64,000 bases of DNA from Nicoliella spurrieriana (GCF_023380205.1 NZ_CP093361.1:124001-188000), one strand, 5' to 3'; counted from the first letter of the stretch, positions 8,173 to 19,046 are shown. A program made the numbers and translations. The notes: generated by a model from the letters alone, not told the origin.

Positions 8173-8865
8173 TTAGAATGAATCAACACTAACATTAACA
8201 CCAGGGCCAAATGTTGAAGAAACTGAAATGTTCTTAATGTAAGTTCCACGCACTGAAGCAGGGCGGTTCTTAGCAATGATGTTTTCAACTTCCTTTAAGT
8301 TACCAACTAATTTATCAGCATCGAATGATACCTTTCCAACAAGAACGGCAACGTTACCATCACGATCAGTCCGGTAAGTAACTTGACCTGCTTTGGCATC
8401 GCTAACAGCTTTAGCAACGTCCATTGTAACAGTTCCAGTCTTAGGGTTTGGCATCAAACCTTTAGGTCCAAGTACCCGACCAAGACGACCAACTTGAGCC
8501 ATCATGTCAGGAGTAGCAATTGCTACGTCAAAGTCTAACCAACCACCTTGGATTTTTTCAGCTAAATCAGCATCTCCAACAAAATCAGCACCGGCTTCTT
8601 TAGCAGCAGCAGCCTTGTCACCCTTAGCAAATACAACAACCGTTTGGTCCTTACCAGAACCATTTGGTAGCACCGTAGCACCACGTAGTTGTTGATCAGC
8701 TTGCTTAGTATCAACGTTTAAGTTAAATACAACTTCAACACTTGCGTCAAAGTTTGCGAAATCAATTTTTTTAACCAAGTTAACTGCATCTTCAACAGAA
8801 TAAGCCTTTTCACGGTCTACTTGCTTAAGTGCATCTTGGTATTTTTTACCTCTATTACGAGCCAT
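8173..8865 (-). CDS. rplA: 50S ribosomal protein L1
   Basis: 230-residue L1, the mobile stalk protein at the E site. It begins [22 protein letters not shown] and contains the L1 signature ([14 protein letters not shown], residues ~135). The open frame extends 16 codons upstream, but the ATG at 8865 follows GGAGGAAAATACAC and matches the family. It lies 102 bp after rplK in the same direction, the normal L11-L1 pair; L1 often represses this operon translationally. Confidence 0.97.
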   Translation of the reverse strand: MARNRGKKYQDALKQVDREKAYSVEDAVNLVKKIDFANFDASVEVVFNLNVDTKQADQQLRGATVLPNGSGKDQTVVVFAKGDKAAAAKEAGADFVGDADLAEKIQGGWLDFDVAIATPDMMAQVGRLGRVLGPKGLMPNPKTGTVTMDVAKAVSDAKAGQVTYRTDRDGNVAVLVGKVSFDADKLVGNLKEVENIIAKNRPASVRGTYIKNISVSSTFGPGVNVSVDSF

Positions 8866-8967
8866 GTGTATTTTCCTCCTTGCAATTGTGGTTATAACGG
8901 ATAAACCTCCCACTTGACACCCTAAAACAATTTAGAGTATCGGGGCCTACCCACAGTATGAATGAAA

Positions 8968-9390
8968 TTACTTAACAGTGATCCCCATACTGCGTGCAGT
9001 ACCTTCGACCATACGCATTGCGGCTTCTACATCAGCTGCGTTAAGATCTTTCATCTTAGTTTCGGCAATTTCCTTCACTTGATCCTTGGTAACTTCAGCT
9101 ACCTTCTTAGTGTTAGGTTCACCGGAACCCTTTTGAATTCCAGCAGCTTTCTTTAATAGAACTGCGGCTGGTGGAGTCTTTGTGATGAATTCGAATGAAC
9201 GATCATCAAAGACAGTAATAACAACTGGGATAATCATACCAGCTTGGTCTGCGGTACGGGCATTGAAGTCCTTAGTGAATCCCATGATGTTAATTCCAGC
9301 TTGACCCAAAGCAGGTCCAACTGGAGGAGCGGGTGTTGCTTTACCCGCAGGAATTTGTAATTTAACTACATTAGCTACTTTTTTAGCCAC
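8968..9390 (-). CDS. rplK: 50S ribosomal protein L11
   Basis: 140-residue L11, which binds the GTPase-associated centre of 23S rRNA. It has the proline-rich N-terminal domain ([36 protein letters not shown]) and the C-terminal RNA-binding domain ending [15 protein letters not shown]. The start codon is GTG, seven bases after AAGGAGGTATGTCTC, so the site is strong despite the non-ATG codon. Confidence 0.97.
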   Translation of the reverse strand: MAKKVANVVKLQIPAGKATPAPPVGPALGQAGINIMGFTKDFNARTADQAGMIIPVVITVFDDRSFEFITKTPPAAVLLKKAAGIQKGSGEPNTKKVAEVTKDQVKEIAETKMKDLNAADVEAAMRMVEGTARSMGITVK

Positions 9391-9479
9391 GAGACATACC
9401 TCCTTAAGTCCGTGTGTGGTAAATGGAGATCAAAATTTCTCCTCCCACTTTCAAACATATGCAAAAACATACAAAGGTT

Positions 9480-9508
9480 AATATAACACAAAATAGTTTT
9501 CGTTTCAA
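9480..9508 (-). promoter_or_regulatory. Promoter of rplK-rplA
   Basis: On the minus strand TTGAAA (9508-9503) and TATATT (9485-9480) are 17 bp apart. The -35 lies just after the nusG stop, so rplK can be expressed apart from nusG. The leader that follows holds a small stem (ggaga/tctcc, 9425-9442) before the ribosome binding site. Confidence 0.65.
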
Positions 9509-9512
9509 ACTT

Positions 9513-10061
9513 TTATTCGACTGGTTTAACCTGTTTGAAATCTAGTTCGGCGCTAGTTTCACGACCAAACATATCAATATCAACCTTTAATTTTGCTTTT
9601 TCATTATCCATTTCAACAATTTTACCTGATAATCCAGAGAAGGCCCCATCAATAATGGTAACGGTATCGCCCACCTTAGCATCAATTTCCTTAGTTTCAG
9701 GAGTTTGATCCAAGCGGCTGAGAATTAATTCCACTTCTTCAGGCAGGAGTGGCGTTGGCTTACTACCTTGCCCATGAGAACCGATAAAACCAGTAACCCC
9801 AGGTGTATTTCGAACGATATACCAAGACTCATCAGTCATCACCATTTGAATTAGTACGTATCCAGGGAAGGTCTTATCCATCTTAATCTTATCTTTCCCA
9901 TTTTTAACTTCGTGTTCTTCTTGCTCAGGAACAACAACTCTAAAAATATAGTTAGACATTCCCATTGATTCTTTCCGTGATTCGATGTTTGCTTTGACAC
10001 GATTCTCATAACCAGAGTAAGTATGTAACACATACCATTGCTTTTCAGCTGATTCTACCAT
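9513..10061 (-). CDS. nusG: Transcription termination/antitermination factor NusG
   Basis: 182-residue transcription elongation factor that binds RNA polymerase and couples it to ribosomes or Rho. The NGN domain starts KQWYVLHTYSGYENRVKANIESR, and the KOW motif near residue 130 reads VGDTVTIIDGAFSGLSGKIVEMD. It is separated from secE by a terminator and has its own -10, although the gene order rpmG-secE-nusG is the conserved one. Confidence 0.97.
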   Translation of the reverse strand: MVESAEKQWYVLHTYSGYENRVKANIESRKESMGMSNYIFRVVVPEQEEHEVKNGKDKIKMDKTFPGYVLIQMVMTDESWYIVRNTPGVTGFIGSHGQGSKPTPLLPEEVELILSRLDQTPETKEIDAKVGDTVTIIDGAFSGLSGKIVEMDNEKAKLKVDIDMFGRETSAELDFKQVKPVE

Positions 10062-10104
10062 TCCGAATTGCTCCTTTTTTATTCATTCGACAATTGTTAA
10101 GAAC

Positions 10105-10110
10105 ATTATA
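10105..10110 (-). promoter_or_regulatory. Extended -10 element upstream of nusG
   Basis: TATAAT preceded by TGC on the minus strand (TGCTATAAT) lies about 45 nt upstream of the nusG start. The -35 region is weak (TTAATT at 17 bp), as is common with an extended -10. Confidence 0.5.
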
Positions 10111-10154
10111 GCATACTAACCGCTAAGAATTAATTATGCCAAAAAATTCCAAAA

Positions 10155-10184
10155 TAAAAAAACCTCACGTCCGTAGGTTTTAGT
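10155..10184 (-). terminator. Terminator between secE and nusG
   Basis: The minus-strand transcript AAACCT pairs with AGGTTT around a short inner CG/CG stem and is followed by TTTTTTT. It sits right after the secE stop. Confidence 0.65.
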
Positions 10185-10187
10185 ATT

Positions 10188-10361
10188 TTATAACAGTTTT
10201 AGGAATACTTGAACTAAACTATCAACAACCGCAAAGAAGATTGCAAATAAAATCGTAACCCCTAAAACAGTTGAAGTATCTTCTCTTGTTTGTTTAGCGT
10301 TTGGCCAAAACACAATTTTCATTTCTTGAATGACACTTTTTAAAAAATTAATAAATCGCAT
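10188..10361 (-). CDS. secE: Preprotein translocase subunit SecE
   Basis: A 57-residue protein beginning MRFINFLKSVIQEMKIVFWPN. It has the short amphipathic helix (EMKIVFWPNAKQTREDT) followed by one transmembrane segment (VLGVTILFAIFFAVVDSLVQVFL), the single-span form usual in Gram-positive bacteria. It clamps SecY in the SecYEG channel. It lies 12 bp downstream of rpmG and has an AGGAGGATC ribosome binding site. Confidence 0.95.
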   Translation of the reverse strand: MRFINFLKSVIQEMKIVFWPNAKQTREDTSTVLGVTILFAIFFAVVDSLVQVFLKLL

Positions 10362-10373
10362 AAGATCCTCCTA

Positions 10374-10523
10374 CTAGCGCGTCTCTCGATGTAACGTATG
10401 CTTCCCACAATGCTTACAGAACTTTTTAACTTCTAATCGTTGCGTTCGGTTAGGGTTATCATCAGTAACATAGTTTCGCGATCCACAGACCGAACATGCT
10501 AATACTAACTTGTTTTTTGACAT
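10374..10523 (-). CDS. rpmG: 50S ribosomal protein L33, zinc-binding form
   Basis: 49 residues beginning [20 protein letters not shown] and ending HTLHRETR. Two CxxC pairs (CSVC at 10-13 and CKHC at 36-39) mark it as the C+ form, which carries zinc; many Firmicutes also have a zinc-free paralogue induced under zinc limitation. It is placed directly before secE, as in Bacillus (rpmGB). Confidence 0.95.
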   Translation of the reverse strand: MSKNKLVLACSVCGSRNYVTDDNPNRTQRLEVKKFCKHCGKHTLHRETR

Positions 10524-10586
10524 AGGAATCCTCCCTACGTAAACTCTTAAATACTAGCATGTTAACCCCGTCATAGTCAAACTTAG

Positions 10587-11183
10587 CTAGCCATTCATTT
10601 GTTTGCGATAATTATTAAATTTACGCTTACACCGTTCAAAAGCATTCACAACTTTATTTTCAGAACAATGATACTTAGTAGCAATTTCTTTTAAACTAGC
10701 ATTTCGAAACGTCTCAATCAAAATTGACCGTTCTAAAAACGATAGACGACTTAAAATTAATTCAATTTGTTCATTTTGGAGGATTCGCTTCTCGGGACAA
10801 AACGAACTAAAATCAACGAGCGTATCAGAATAAAAGCTTTCAAATGCATCAAAAGAACTTAACATTTTGTCCGGCATCCGTTTTTGTGCATTTTTACGCC
10901 TAATTAAGTCAAAGAACCGGTTTTTTAATGCTTGCCGATAAAAGCTCCCAAAACTAACACCACGCTCACAATCGTATTGGTCGATAATTCGAACTAATAC
11001 GATTAAAGCCTCTTGGTTCCAATCATCAATTTCCATCCCGTTGATAAAGTACTGCCGCCAAATTTTATTCACTACCGGACGATACTTAGAAAATAGAGCC
11101 TTAATTGCACTTTCATCTCCGGATTGAATGGCTTGAATTAATTGTGTTTCCTGATTGATATGATCATGATTAATAATGGTCAC
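10587..11183 (-). CDS. sigH: Sigma-70 family factor, SigH/ComX-like
   Basis: 198-residue alternative sigma factor in the conserved SigH position upstream of rpmG-secE. Region 2 spans roughly residues 25-100 (core-binding IDDWNQEALIVLVRIIDQYD, then SFGSFYRQALKNRFFDLIRRKN). Region 4 has a helix-turn-helix near residues 150-185 (SLKEIATKYHCSENKVVNAFERCKRKF). The likely start is GTG at 11183, nine bases after AAAGGAG; an in-frame TTG at 11192 is too close to that site. In lactobacilli such factors are thought to drive competence genes, but whether this strain is transformable cannot be judged from here. Confidence 0.85.
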   Translation of the reverse strand: MTIINHDHINQETQLIQAIQSGDESAIKALFSKYRPVVNKIWRQYFINGMEIDDWNQEALIVLVRIIDQYDCERGVSFGSFYRQALKNRFFDLIRRKNAQKRMPDKMLSSFDAFESFYSDTLVDFSSFCPEKRILQNEQIELILSRLSFLERSILIETFRNASLKEIATKYHCSENKVVNAFERCKRKFNNYRKQMNG

Positions 11184-11297
11184 TTTCGACAACTCCTTTT
11201 GAAACTAATTTAGCAAATCAGTCTCATAGCAGCAAGCGAACAACTATTCTTAATAGATATACCAATTCTCAAATATTAATTAACTAATAACAACTTC

Positions 11298-11828
11298 TTA
11301 GCGTTTACGGTTCGAAAGCTCATCACGAAAGTGAGCTAATTTCTTTAACTGTTGATCAGAAAAGGGTAAGTTTCTCCCACTTCCCACGTTTTTATAACTA
11401 TGCACGTGTAAATGAATTTCTCTTTTAGCTCGTTTGACATCCCGTAATAAGTCACGAGAAGTCTCACGGAGCGCCCCCGCAGAGAATACCGTCCACTGTT
11501 CAGCCTGATCACTTGTGACGACGATTACTTGGGTAAAGCGGGATTGCTTTTGCCGAGCAAGCGATTCGATATAGCTGTCGGCGGTTTCATCCTTTCCGGT
11601 CCAAACGACGTCCAAATTATAATGCTTGTCCTTTTTTGCCAGCCCCGGGACATACATCGCATCAAAAATTATTACCATATTAATTTTACGGTACTTCTTA
11701 TATTCTGATAAAATGCGCAATAATTCATCCCGTGCCTCTGACATTCGATTCTCTAATTTTAACTGATTTAACTCTGGCCAACTGCCAATTACGTTATAGG
11801 CGTCGACCAATAATAACTGCTCTTTCAT
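11298..11828 (-). CDS. rae1: NYN/PIN-domain ribosome-dependent mRNA endonuclease Rae1 (YacP)
   Basis: 176-residue NYN-domain protein. The N-terminal acidic active-site segment is LLLVDAYNVIGSWPEL, with further conserved acids in MVIIFDAMYVPG and VVVTSDQAEQWTV. It belongs to the YacP family; the Bacillus subtilis member Rae1 enters the ribosomal A site and cleaves mRNA in a translation-dependent manner. The position between rlmB and sigH is the same as in Bacillus. Cleavage activity here is inferred from homology. Confidence 0.85.
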   Translation of the reverse strand: MKEQLLLVDAYNVIGSWPELNQLKLENRMSEARDELLRILSEYKKYRKINMVIIFDAMYVPGLAKKDKHYNLDVVWTGKDETADSYIESLARQKQSRFTQVIVVTSDQAEQWTVFSAGALRETSRDLLRDVKRAKREIHLHVHSYKNVGSGRNLPFSDQQLKKLAHFRDELSNRKR

Positions 11829-11848
11829 AATTAATTCAACCCCATCGT

Positions 11849-12601
11849 TTATGCTAATGGATTTCTAGAGTTGAAACATTGATACATTAATAGTCCGGCA
11901 GCCACACTAGCATTTAAACTTTGTAGTTCCCCCACCATTGGAATCGTCAACATCTCATCCACTTGCTTCTTTAATAGTGGTGAAATGCCCTTTCCTTCGT
12001 TTCCAATGATCAAAGCAACCGCTCCGTTTCCATTCCATTTACGGTAGTCAGTTCCATTAACATCGGTTCCAAAAACCCACACGTTTCGCTCTTTTAATTC
12101 CTTTACAGTCTGCACTAAGTTCGTAACCCGTGCAACTGGCACTCGTTCAATTGCACCGGCAGAGGTCTTAGCCACGGTCGAAGTGAGCCCAACCGCCCGG
12201 TGCTTTGGAATGATAATCCCAGAAACACCGGATGCATCTGCAGTTCTCATGATTGATCCTAAATTATGGGGATCTTCAATGCTGTCTAATATCATGAAGA
12301 ACGGCGCCGTCCCCTTTTGCTGCGCATTTGCAAACAGGTCATCAAGCGTTGCATAGCGGTATGCAGCAATCGCAAGGATTACTCCCTGATGGTTTTGGTG
12401 GTCAGATAGCAAATCTAACTTCGCCTTTGGGACCATCGAAACAATCAAATGCCTTCCCTTAGCTAACTTTATAATTTCACTTACGACCGGTTCAGTTTTC
12501 TTAATCCCATCCTGTAAAAACACCTTGTTAATTTCCTGCTTACTTCTTAACGCCGCAACCGCAGGATGGCGGCCAATTACAAAATCATCATTACTTTTCA
12601 T
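11849..12601 (-). CDS. rlmB: 23S rRNA (guanosine-2'-O)-methyltransferase RlmB (TrmH family)
   Basis: 250-residue SPOUT-class methyltransferase. An N-terminal substrate-binding domain ([14 protein letters not shown]) precedes the trefoil-knot catalytic domain with motifs [34 protein letters not shown] and [22 protein letters not shown]. It 2'-O-methylates a guanosine in 23S rRNA domain V. A longer frame adds 24 residues, but ATG at 12601 has GGGAGA upstream and matches family starts. Its first 11 bases overlap the end of mrnC, which suggests translational coupling. Confidence 0.93.
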   Translation of the reverse strand: MKSNDDFVIGRHPAVAALRSKQEINKVFLQDGIKKTEPVVSEIIKLAKGRHLIVSMVPKAKLDLLSDHQNHQGVILAIAAYRYATLDDLFANAQQKGTAPFFMILDSIEDPHNLGSIMRTADASGVSGIIIPKHRAVGLTSTVAKTSAGAIERVPVARVTNLVQTVKELKERNVWVFGTDVNGTDYRKWNGNGAVALIIGNEGKGISPLLKKQVDEMLTIPMVGELQSLNASVAAGLLMYQCFNSRNPLA

Positions 12602-13010
12602 GAACTGTTCTCCCGTTATCAACTTGTTCAATACACCAGTTTGCAAGGAAATCAAGGCGACTGGACTGGTCACTTAATGATAAGTACCCCATCAACGCCT
12701 CAAATCCAGTGGAAATTCGATAAGTTACCACGCTAGTGTTTTTAGCATGCGTATAACTTTTCGCATTGCGCCCCCGTTTAAAGACTAATTCTTCCTCATC
12801 AGATAAAATTCCGTCAGTATGCATTAAATCAATCAATGCAGCCTGAGCCTTTGCAGACACGTATTTGGTTGCTACCTTCTGGAGCCGGTTTGGTTTGGTA
12901 ATGCCAAGTGTCAATAGGTGCTTTCTGATGTATACCTCATACACTGCGTCCCCTAAATAAGCGAGAACAATTCCGTTTAACTGTTGATAATCAACGTCGT
13001 TTGCTGCCAT
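12591..13010 (-). CDS. mrnC: Mini-ribonuclease III
   Basis: 139-residue RNase III catalytic domain without a double-stranded RNA-binding domain. The signature [23 protein letters not shown] carries the catalytic acids, and a second conserved patch is [14 protein letters not shown]. In Bacillus the enzyme trims the 5' and 3' ends of 23S rRNA precursors. Its ATG shares one base with the cysS stop codon (TAATG), so the two are coupled. Its likely substrate, a long 23S flanking stem, can be seen in this same window. Confidence 0.93.
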   Translation of the reverse strand: MAANDVDYQQLNGIVLAYLGDAVYEVYIRKHLLTLGITKPNRLQKVATKYVSAKAQAALIDLMHTDGILSDEEELVFKRGRNAKSYTHAKNTSVVTYRISTGFEALMGYLSLSDQSSRLDFLANWCIEQVDNGRTVHEK

Positions 13011-14419
13011 TATGATTCCCTTCTAAAGCGCGTACCCTGGGCTGTATCTTCTAAGATAATTCCCTGGGCCTTCAGTGCTTCTCTAATTTGATCACTTTTT
13101 TCAAAATCATGATCCTTACGGGCTTGAATCCGTTCTTGGATTAATTCCTCAATCCGATGATCATCTAGTTTTTCAGCCTTTAAGCTAACCCCAAAAATGC
13201 CAGCCAACGTGGTCAGTCGTTGTAAAATCAACTTCACTGTATCACGAAATACGACTGGTCGTTCAGCATACACGTTCCCTAATTTGGCTAATTCATATAC
13301 CTTTGCAATTCCATTTTGAGCGTTAAAGTCATCATCCATTGCATCTTGAAAATCAGCTTGAATCTGCCTAATTTCTTGATCGACCTTTGGATCGTTATAA
13401 TCGTCTGCATCCTTTAGGCGGTAAGTTAGATTATTGTAAGCGGTTTGAATTTTCTTTAGGTTCGCAGCCGCCGTTTCTAAACTGGTGGCATTATAACTAA
13501 TCGGTCTCCGGTATTGGGTGGTGGACATTAAGAACCGAATGACCTGTGGGTCAGTGGTTTTAACGAGGTCATGAACCATCACAAAGTTGCCCAATGATTT
13601 ACTCATTTTTTCATTATCTTCACCCACGGTTACAAATCCATTGTGCATCCAATAATTTACAAATTGCTTGCCCGTTTTAGCCTGGCTTTGTGCCCGTTCA
13701 TTTTCATGGTGGGGAAATTCTAAGTCAATCCCACCGCCATGGATATCAATGGTATCACCGAGATACTTTGTTGACATTACTGAACATTCAATGTGCCAAC
13801 CGGGACGGCCCTTCCCCCATGGCGAATCCCAGGCAATTTCATCACCCTTTTGGGTCTTCCAAAGTGCAAAATCAATGGGATCTTCCTTTTGACTAGTCTC
13901 TTCGTCATTGACGTGTTCACTAGCCCCCGCTTCCAAGTCATCAATACTTTCATGGGCAAGTAGCCCGTAGGTATCAAACTTACGAGCGCGATAGTAGACG
14001 TTTCCATCCACTACGTAGGCGTAACCCTTATCGATCAATTCATTCACAAAATCAATAATTTCAGGAATGTTTTCCGTTGCACGTGGATTTTTAGTGGCTG
14101 GTTCGACGTTTAAGGCCTTAGTGTCCTCCTTAAATGCTGCAATAAATTTATCAGCTAATTGTGGAACCGTAATGCCCTCTTTTTTAGCTTCATTAATCAT
14201 CTTATCATCAACATCAGTGAAGTTTGAGACGTAATTAACCTTGTAACCGCCGTACTCTAAGTATCTTCGAATCGTATCGAATGCAACCACACTACGGGCG
14301 TTTCCAATATGAATATAATTGTAGACTGTGGGTCCACAGACGTACATGTTCACTACTCCCGGATGAATTGGTTCAAATGATTCCTTCTTTTGAGTTAACG
14401 TATTGTAAATTTTTAGCAC
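13010..14419 (-). CDS. cysS: Cysteinyl-tRNA synthetase
   Basis: 469-residue class I synthetase that charges tRNA-Cys. The HIGH motif appears as [14 protein letters not shown] (residues ~36-50) and the KMSKS motif as [11 protein letters not shown] (~266). The zinc ligand region [15 protein letters not shown] and the [15 protein letters not shown] patch are intact. The gene follows gltX in the same direction after a terminator. In Bacillus cysE stands between gltX and cysS; it is missing here. Confidence 0.96.
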   Translation of the reverse strand: MLKIYNTLTQKKESFEPIHPGVVNMYVCGPTVYNYIHIGNARSVVAFDTIRRYLEYGGYKVNYVSNFTDVDDKMINEAKKEGITVPQLADKFIAAFKEDTKALNVEPATKNPRATENIPEIIDFVNELIDKGYAYVVDGNVYYRARKFDTYGLLAHESIDDLEAGASEHVNDEETSQKEDPIDFALWKTQKGDEIAWDSPWGKGRPGWHIECSVMSTKYLGDTIDIHGGGIDLEFPHHENERAQSQAKTGKQFVNYWMHNGFVTVGEDNEKMSKSLGNFVMVHDLVKTTDPQVIRFLMSTTQYRRPISYNATSLETAAANLKKIQTAYNNLTYRLKDADDYNDPKVDQEIRQIQADFQDAMDDDFNAQNGIAKVYELAKLGNVYAERPVVFRDTVKLILQRLTTLAGIFGVSLKAEKLDDHRIEELIQERIQARKDHDFEKSDQIREALKAQGIILEDTAQGTRFRRES

Positions 14420-14487
14420 ATCCTACACCCCAATCTAAATTGTTTAATAATGGTTTCATTTTAGCATAAACCCAACCCCAATTAACA

Positions 14488-14535
14488 ACAAAAAAGGGTT
14501 CCTTAACGCTAAATTATCGTTAAGAAAGCCCCGTT
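14488..14535 (-). terminator. Terminator after gltX
   Basis: On the minus strand GGG...CTTAACG pairs with CGTTAAG...CCC (a few internal mismatches), followed by TTTTTT. It separates gltX from cysS. Confidence 0.75.
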
Positions 14536-14539
14536 TAAG

Positions 14540-16027
14540 TTAATCAATTTGTTTTAAGGTTTGGTCAATGTGTTCAAGTGCCTTTTCACGACCGATCAAT
14601 TCAATTGATTCTGGTAGTTCTGGACCACTCATTTCATGGGTAACGGCAATTCGGATTGGCATCCATAATTTCCGGCCCTTAATCTTAGTATCCTTTTGAA
14701 CTGCCTTAATGGTCCTTAGAATTTCAACCTTATCAAAGATTGGTAATTCCTTAGCACGCTTAGCAAATTCCTTTAGGACCACCGGTGCAGTGTCATTACT
14801 AATTTCTTCAAGTGCATCGCCAGTAATTTGGTCTGGTTCGTGGAAAAAGACATCTGCCATTTCATTAATTTGAGCCATGTAACTCATTTGTTGTTTATAG
14901 ACGTTAATCAACTTCCGAGCCCATTCAACGGTCTTTGCATCAGGACTTTCAGGAAGGTTGCCCTTTGCAATCAATTGACGCAAAGCTAGGTCCATTACAA
15001 CGTCTTCGTCACTGGATTTAACGTATTGGTTGTTAATCCATTCCAACTTCTTATTATCAAATTTAGCTGGTGATTTACTCAACCGAGTGTAATCATACAT
15101 CTTGATAAATTGTTGTTTGGAAAAGATTTCGTCCTCACCAACTGGTGACCATCCCAATAGGGTAATAAAGTTAAACATTGCATCGGGAAGGTAGCCCAAA
15201 TCCCGGTATTGTTCGATAAACTGGATGATGGATTCATCCCGCTTACTTAACTTTTTACCTGAGTCAGCACTAGTGATTAGACTCATGTGCCCAAACTTAG
15301 GCGCATCCCAACCAAAAGCATCGTAAATCATTAGTTGCTTAGGGGTGTTTGAAACGTGGTCATCACCTCTAAAGACGTGGCTAATTTCCATCAAATGATC
15401 ATCGACCACCACTGCAAAATTGTAAGTAGGCATTCCATCCCGCTTAGCAATCACAAAGTCGCCACCAACACTGTCGGAATTAAATGATAATGGTCCCTTG
15501 ACCATGTCATCCCATTTGTAATCATGGTTTTTAGGAACTCTAAATCTAATGACCGGCTTTAGACCCTTAGCCTTAGCATCAGCAACTGCTTGGCTAATCT
15601 CTTCATCGGTCATCCCCTCGAATTCATATTCGTAGTGGGGCATTACTCCACGAGCCTTTTGTTCTTCCCGATCAGCTGCTAATTCTTCTTCGGTCCGGTA
15701 TGATTCGTAGGCCTTTCCTTCATCTAGCAGTTGTTGGATCAATGGTTCGTAGATTGCACGCCGTTCTGATTGACGGTACGGACCAAAATCGCCAGGATTA
15801 TCAGGACCTTCATCCCAATCCAATCCTAACCACTTTAAGTTATTTAATTGGCTGCTTTCACCATCAGCAACGTTTCTTTTTGTATCAGTATCTTCAATTC
15901 TGATGATAAACTTACCCTTATTATGGCGGGCAAAAAGATAATTAAAAATTGCCGTTCTGGCATTTCCAATGTGTAAATGTCCAGTCGGACTTGGTGCGTA
16001 TCTAACTCGAATCGAATTCTTAGCCAA
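14540..16027 (-). CDS. gltX: Glutamyl-tRNA synthetase
   Basis: 495-residue class I synthetase. The HIGH motif is [20 protein letters not shown] at residues 12-30, and the KMSKS motif is KKLSKRDES near 257. Firmicutes normally lack GlnRS and use a non-discriminating GluRS that also charges tRNA-Gln for GatCAB amidation. That would serve the tRNA-Gln gene at 32066, but the rest of that pathway is not in the window. Confidence 0.96.
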   Translation of the reverse strand: MAKNSIRVRYAPSPTGHLHIGNARTAIFNYLFARHNKGKFIIRIEDTDTKRNVADGESSQLNNLKWLGLDWDEGPDNPGDFGPYRQSERRAIYEPLIQQLLDEGKAYESYRTEEELAADREEQKARGVMPHYEYEFEGMTDEEISQAVADAKAKGLKPVIRFRVPKNHDYKWDDMVKGPLSFNSDSVGGDFVIAKRDGMPTYNFAVVVDDHLMEISHVFRGDDHVSNTPKQLMIYDAFGWDAPKFGHMSLITSADSGKKLSKRDESIIQFIEQYRDLGYLPDAMFNFITLLGWSPVGEDEIFSKQQFIKMYDYTRLSKSPAKFDNKKLEWINNQYVKSSDEDVVMDLALRQLIAKGNLPESPDAKTVEWARKLINVYKQQMSYMAQINEMADVFFHEPDQITGDALEEISNDTAPVVLKEFAKRAKELPIFDKVEILRTIKAVQKDTKIKGRKLWMPIRIAVTHEMSGPELPESIELIGREKALEHIDQTLKQID

Positions 16028-16098
16028 TGCTAATCCCCTCTTTTACTAAAATCGTAACTAATTATAACATATTCTTATTTGTTTGCCCGGTGATTACC

Positions 16099-17493
16099 TT
16101 AATTTTTCAATGCGATTGAAAGGGCTTCCCGCAAAGTAGCCACTCCAATTACCTGCATTCCAGTCGGCGGTGTCCAACCACTAAGGTTATTTTTCGGAAT
16201 CAAGACCCGTTCAAATCCCAGCTTCTGGGCTTCTGCTACCCGTTGTTCGATTCTTGTGACCCGCCTAATTTCACCGGTCAACCCAATTTCACCAATGTAA
16301 CATTCTGATGGACGGGTGCCCCGGTCCTTATAGCTGGAAGCGATGCTAACCGCCATTGCCAAATCGATTGCCGGTTCGTTTAACTTAACGCCCCCAGCTG
16401 CCTTTAGGTAGGCGTCTTGATTTTGGAGCATTAGACCAGCCCGTTTTTCAAGGACCGCCATAATTAATGAGACCCGGTTACGATCTAATCCAGATGCAGT
16501 TCGTTGGGCATTCCCAAATATCGACGGAGTAATTAAAGCCTGAATTTCTACTAAAATCGGTCGGGTCCCTTCCATCGAAACCACAATGGCCGAACCAGTG
16601 GCATCCTTTAGGCGTTCCTCCAAGAAAATTTCAGATGGATTCCGAACTTCCTTTAAGCCGCCCTCGCGCATTTCGAAGACTCCCAATTCATTGGTCGAGC
16701 CAAACCGATTCTTAACCGCCCGTAGTAGCCGGTATGAATGGTGCATATCTCCCTCAAAGTATAAAACCGTATCAACCATGTGTTCAAGCGTCTTAGGACC
16801 AGCCAATGTTCCGCCCTTAGTCACGTGCCCCACTAGGAAAATCGTGATGCCCTTTGACTTAGCGATATTCATTAAATCAGAAGTAATTCCGCGAACCTGG
16901 GCAACCGAACCAATTGCGGATTGAATTGCTGGCTCTTCAACCGTTTGAACCGAATCAATTACAACAAAGTCTGGTTTTAATTCCTCAATTGAGTGGCGAA
17001 TTGCATCCATGTCGGTCTCAGGATAAATGTAGAGTTGATCGCTAGCCACGCCTAACCGATCAGCACGTAATTTAATTTGATTGGCACTTTCTTCACCGGA
17101 AACATACAACATTTTATGGCCCCGGTTACTTAGTTCTCCCGAAATTTGAAGTAGGAGCGTCGATTTCCCAATCCCAGGATCACCACCAATTAAAATCAAT
17201 GATCCAGGAACCACTCCGCCCCCCAAAACGCGATTGAACTCTTCTGAATCGGTTTGGACCCGCATTTCAGTGTGCGCCTTAATTTGGCCCACCAACTCTG
17301 GCTTCGTGGAACTGCCGTTAAAGTCAGTCCGGGTCGGAGAGATTTTTTTAGCGGTACTAGTGGTCCCCCCCTGGGGTTTCACAATTTCTTCTACTAGTGT
17401 ATTCCACTTCCCACAGTTAGGACAACGCCCCAAAAACCGTGGTGAAATATACCCACAGTTATCACAAACGTATTGGGTCTTTACTTTTGCCAC
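16099..17493 (-). CDS. radA: DNA repair protein RadA (Sms)
   Basis: 464-residue RecA-like branch-migration helicase. The N-terminal zinc finger uses C10, C13, C24 and C27 (YVCDNCGY...GRCPNCGKW). Walker A is [13 protein letters not shown] near residue 100, the RadA-specific KNRFG motif is near 260, and a Lon-like C-terminal domain follows ([25 protein letters not shown]). It acts in recombination repair and, in naturally competent Firmicutes, in transformation. It lies 14 bp after dut. Confidence 0.95.
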   Translation of the reverse strand: MAKVKTQYVCDNCGYISPRFLGRCPNCGKWNTLVEEIVKPQGGTTSTAKKISPTRTDFNGSSTKPELVGQIKAHTEMRVQTDSEEFNRVLGGGVVPGSLILIGGDPGIGKSTLLLQISGELSNRGHKMLYVSGEESANQIKLRADRLGVASDQLYIYPETDMDAIRHSIEELKPDFVVIDSVQTVEEPAIQSAIGSVAQVRGITSDLMNIAKSKGITIFLVGHVTKGGTLAGPKTLEHMVDTVLYFEGDMHHSYRLLRAVKNRFGSTNELGVFEMREGGLKEVRNPSEIFLEERLKDATGSAIVVSMEGTRPILVEIQALITPSIFGNAQRTASGLDRNRVSLIMAVLEKRAGLMLQNQDAYLKAAGGVKLNEPAIDLAMAVSIASSYKDRGTRPSECYIGEIGLTGEIRRVTRIEQRVAEAQKLGFERVLIPKNNLSGWTPPTGMQVIGVATLREALSIALKN

Positions 17494-17507
17494 ATCATCA
17501 GCCCCCT

Positions 17508-18047
17508 TTACTTTCCAGAAGAACCAAAACCACCAGTGCGATGCTTAGTTTGGCTAAGGTCCTCATCATCAACCGCCAAAAAGGGCATAAAAATCCCCTG
17601 AGCAATCCGCTCCCCCTTTTTGATTTTACGGTCGGTAAGTCCAAAGTTAATCATCTGCACGAAAATTTCGCCTTCGTTATTAGGGTTACCGTAATAATCA
17701 GCGTCAATCACGCCAATTCCGTTCGGTAAGTACATCCCACGTTTGAGGGGGTTACTCGACCGATTCGCAATGATCAACACCTCATTTGCTTGCATGTAGG
17801 CCTTAATTCCAGTGGGAACTAAAAATGGCTTTAACGTTTTTTGGGCAGTCGCTAAATCAGCTTCTGAGACTTGTTTTTGGTTTCTGATCGCCCATAACAC
17901 CTTTAAAAAATTAACCTTCCAAATCGATGGAAGCACAAAGTCTTCGGCACAAGCAAAGTCATACCCAGCGGCTTGCTTGGTAGCCCGAAATGGTAAGCTA
18001 AGTCCCTGATCCTGATATTTTGAAACAATTTTAAATCCTCGATTCAT
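17508..18047 (-). CDS. dut: dUTP diphosphatase
   Basis: 179-residue trimeric-type dUTPase. The five motifs are visible: AGYDFAC (1), RSSNPLKRG (2), [19 protein letters not shown] (3), [10 protein letters not shown] (4) and the C-terminal [10 protein letters not shown] (5). Between motifs 1 and 2 there is an extra helical stretch of about 35 residues ([20 protein letters not shown]...) that makes it longer than the ~150-residue enzymes. I place the start at ATG 18047, ten bases after AAGGA; a GTG three codons earlier abuts the site. It removes dUTP and supplies dUMP for thymidylate synthesis. Confidence 0.9.
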   Translation of the reverse strand: MNRGFKIVSKYQDQGLSLPFRATKQAAGYDFACAEDFVLPSIWKVNFLKVLWAIRNQKQVSEADLATAQKTLKPFLVPTGIKAYMQANEVLIIANRSSNPLKRGMYLPNGIGVIDADYYGNPNNEGEIFVQMINFGLTDRKIKKGERIAQGIFMPFLAVDDEDLSQTKHRTGGFGSSGK

Positions 18048-18323
18048 CCTTTTCACGTCCTTAAATTCTAATCATATTTAAAATTATACTATGTATTGAT
18101 CATTTTAATTAGTCTTCTCTCTTTATTTACGAAAAAACTACTCAATTAATTAGATTTCACTAAAAATTTAAATTATTAACGATAAATATTAAATCTTGAA
18201 TTGCTTATTCATTCAAATTTTGAGACAATTATTAATAATAAATAAATGTGTTGAATTTTAATTAGCTAACCAAATAGGACTAAGTTTGCAGTGCACTTAT
18301 TAATTGCTAGAGGGGCAGAAAAA

Positions 18324-19004
18324 ATGAACCAAGACGATTTAAAGAAGATAGTTGGGATTGAAGCTGTAAAATACATTCAAGATGGAATGACGGTGGGCCT
18401 TGGAACCGGATCAACAGTTAAGTACCTGGTCGAAGCATTAGGACAACGAATCAAGGATGAGCACTTAACCATCATTGGGGTCCCTACTTCTAATCGGACT
18501 GCACGCCGGGCCGAACAACTTGGCATTACGGTTAAGGACATTGATGAAGTTGACCATATTGATTTAACCATTGATGGTGCCGATCAAATTGATGAGCACT
18601 ATCAGGGAATCAAGGGTGGTGGAATTGCGCACCTGCGTGAAAAAATCGTAGCGATTAACTCCCGTAAAAACATTTGGATTGTTGATGAATCAAAGTTAAC
18701 CAAACAATTAGGGTCGTTTCCACTTCCGGTTGAGGTCATCCCGTACGGTAGTCAACAACTATTCAAAAAATTTAAAAAGCGTGGTTATAATCCTAAGTTT
18801 AGAATGGACGGAAACCGATTCATTTTGACCCACTCTAAAAACTATATTATTGATTTAGGATTAGGCAAAATGGGTGATCCACACAAGCTAGCTAAAAACC
18901 TAAAGGATATGACAGGTGTCGTTGAACATGGGTTATTCTTAGACCTAGTTAATACAATTATCGTGGGGCATGAAGATGGTCCCGAAATCATTCAAGCCCG
19001 ATAA
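18324..19004 (+). CDS. rpiA: Ribose-5-phosphate isomerase A
   Basis: 226-residue isomerase interconverting ribulose-5-phosphate and ribose-5-phosphate in the pentose phosphate pathway. Conserved segments are [16 protein letters not shown] (phosphate loop), [17 protein letters not shown] (catalytic Asp region) and LREKIVA. The open frame extends 11 codons upstream; ATG 18324 follows GAGGGGCAGAAAAA and begins [11 protein letters not shown] as expected. The 276 bp upstream are strongly AT-rich and contain no gene that I can see. Confidence 0.94.
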   Translation: MNQDDLKKIVGIEAVKYIQDGMTVGLGTGSTVKYLVEALGQRIKDEHLTIIGVPTSNRTARRAEQLGITVKDIDEVDHIDLTIDGADQIDEHYQGIKGGGIAHLREKIVAINSRKNIWIVDESKLTKQLGSFPLPVEVIPYGSQQLFKKFKKRGYNPKFRMDGNRFILTHSKNYIIDLGLGKMGDPHKLAKNLKDMTGVVEHGLFLDLVNTIIVGHEDGPEIIQAR

Positions 19005-19013
19005 TTTTAAATT

Positions 19014-19046
19014 TAGCAAAGCCCACGTGGTTTTGCTTTTTATTTA
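19014..19046 (+). terminator. Terminator of rpiA
   Basis: AGCAAAGCC pairs with GGTTTTGCT (one G-T) around a CACGT loop and is followed by TTTTATTT. Confidence 0.7.

Noticed and set aside
14420-14539. Possible T-box leader upstream of cysS
   Set aside because: The region is too short and lacks the T-box consensus (GGTGGNACCGCG type); it holds only the gltX terminator and a short leader.
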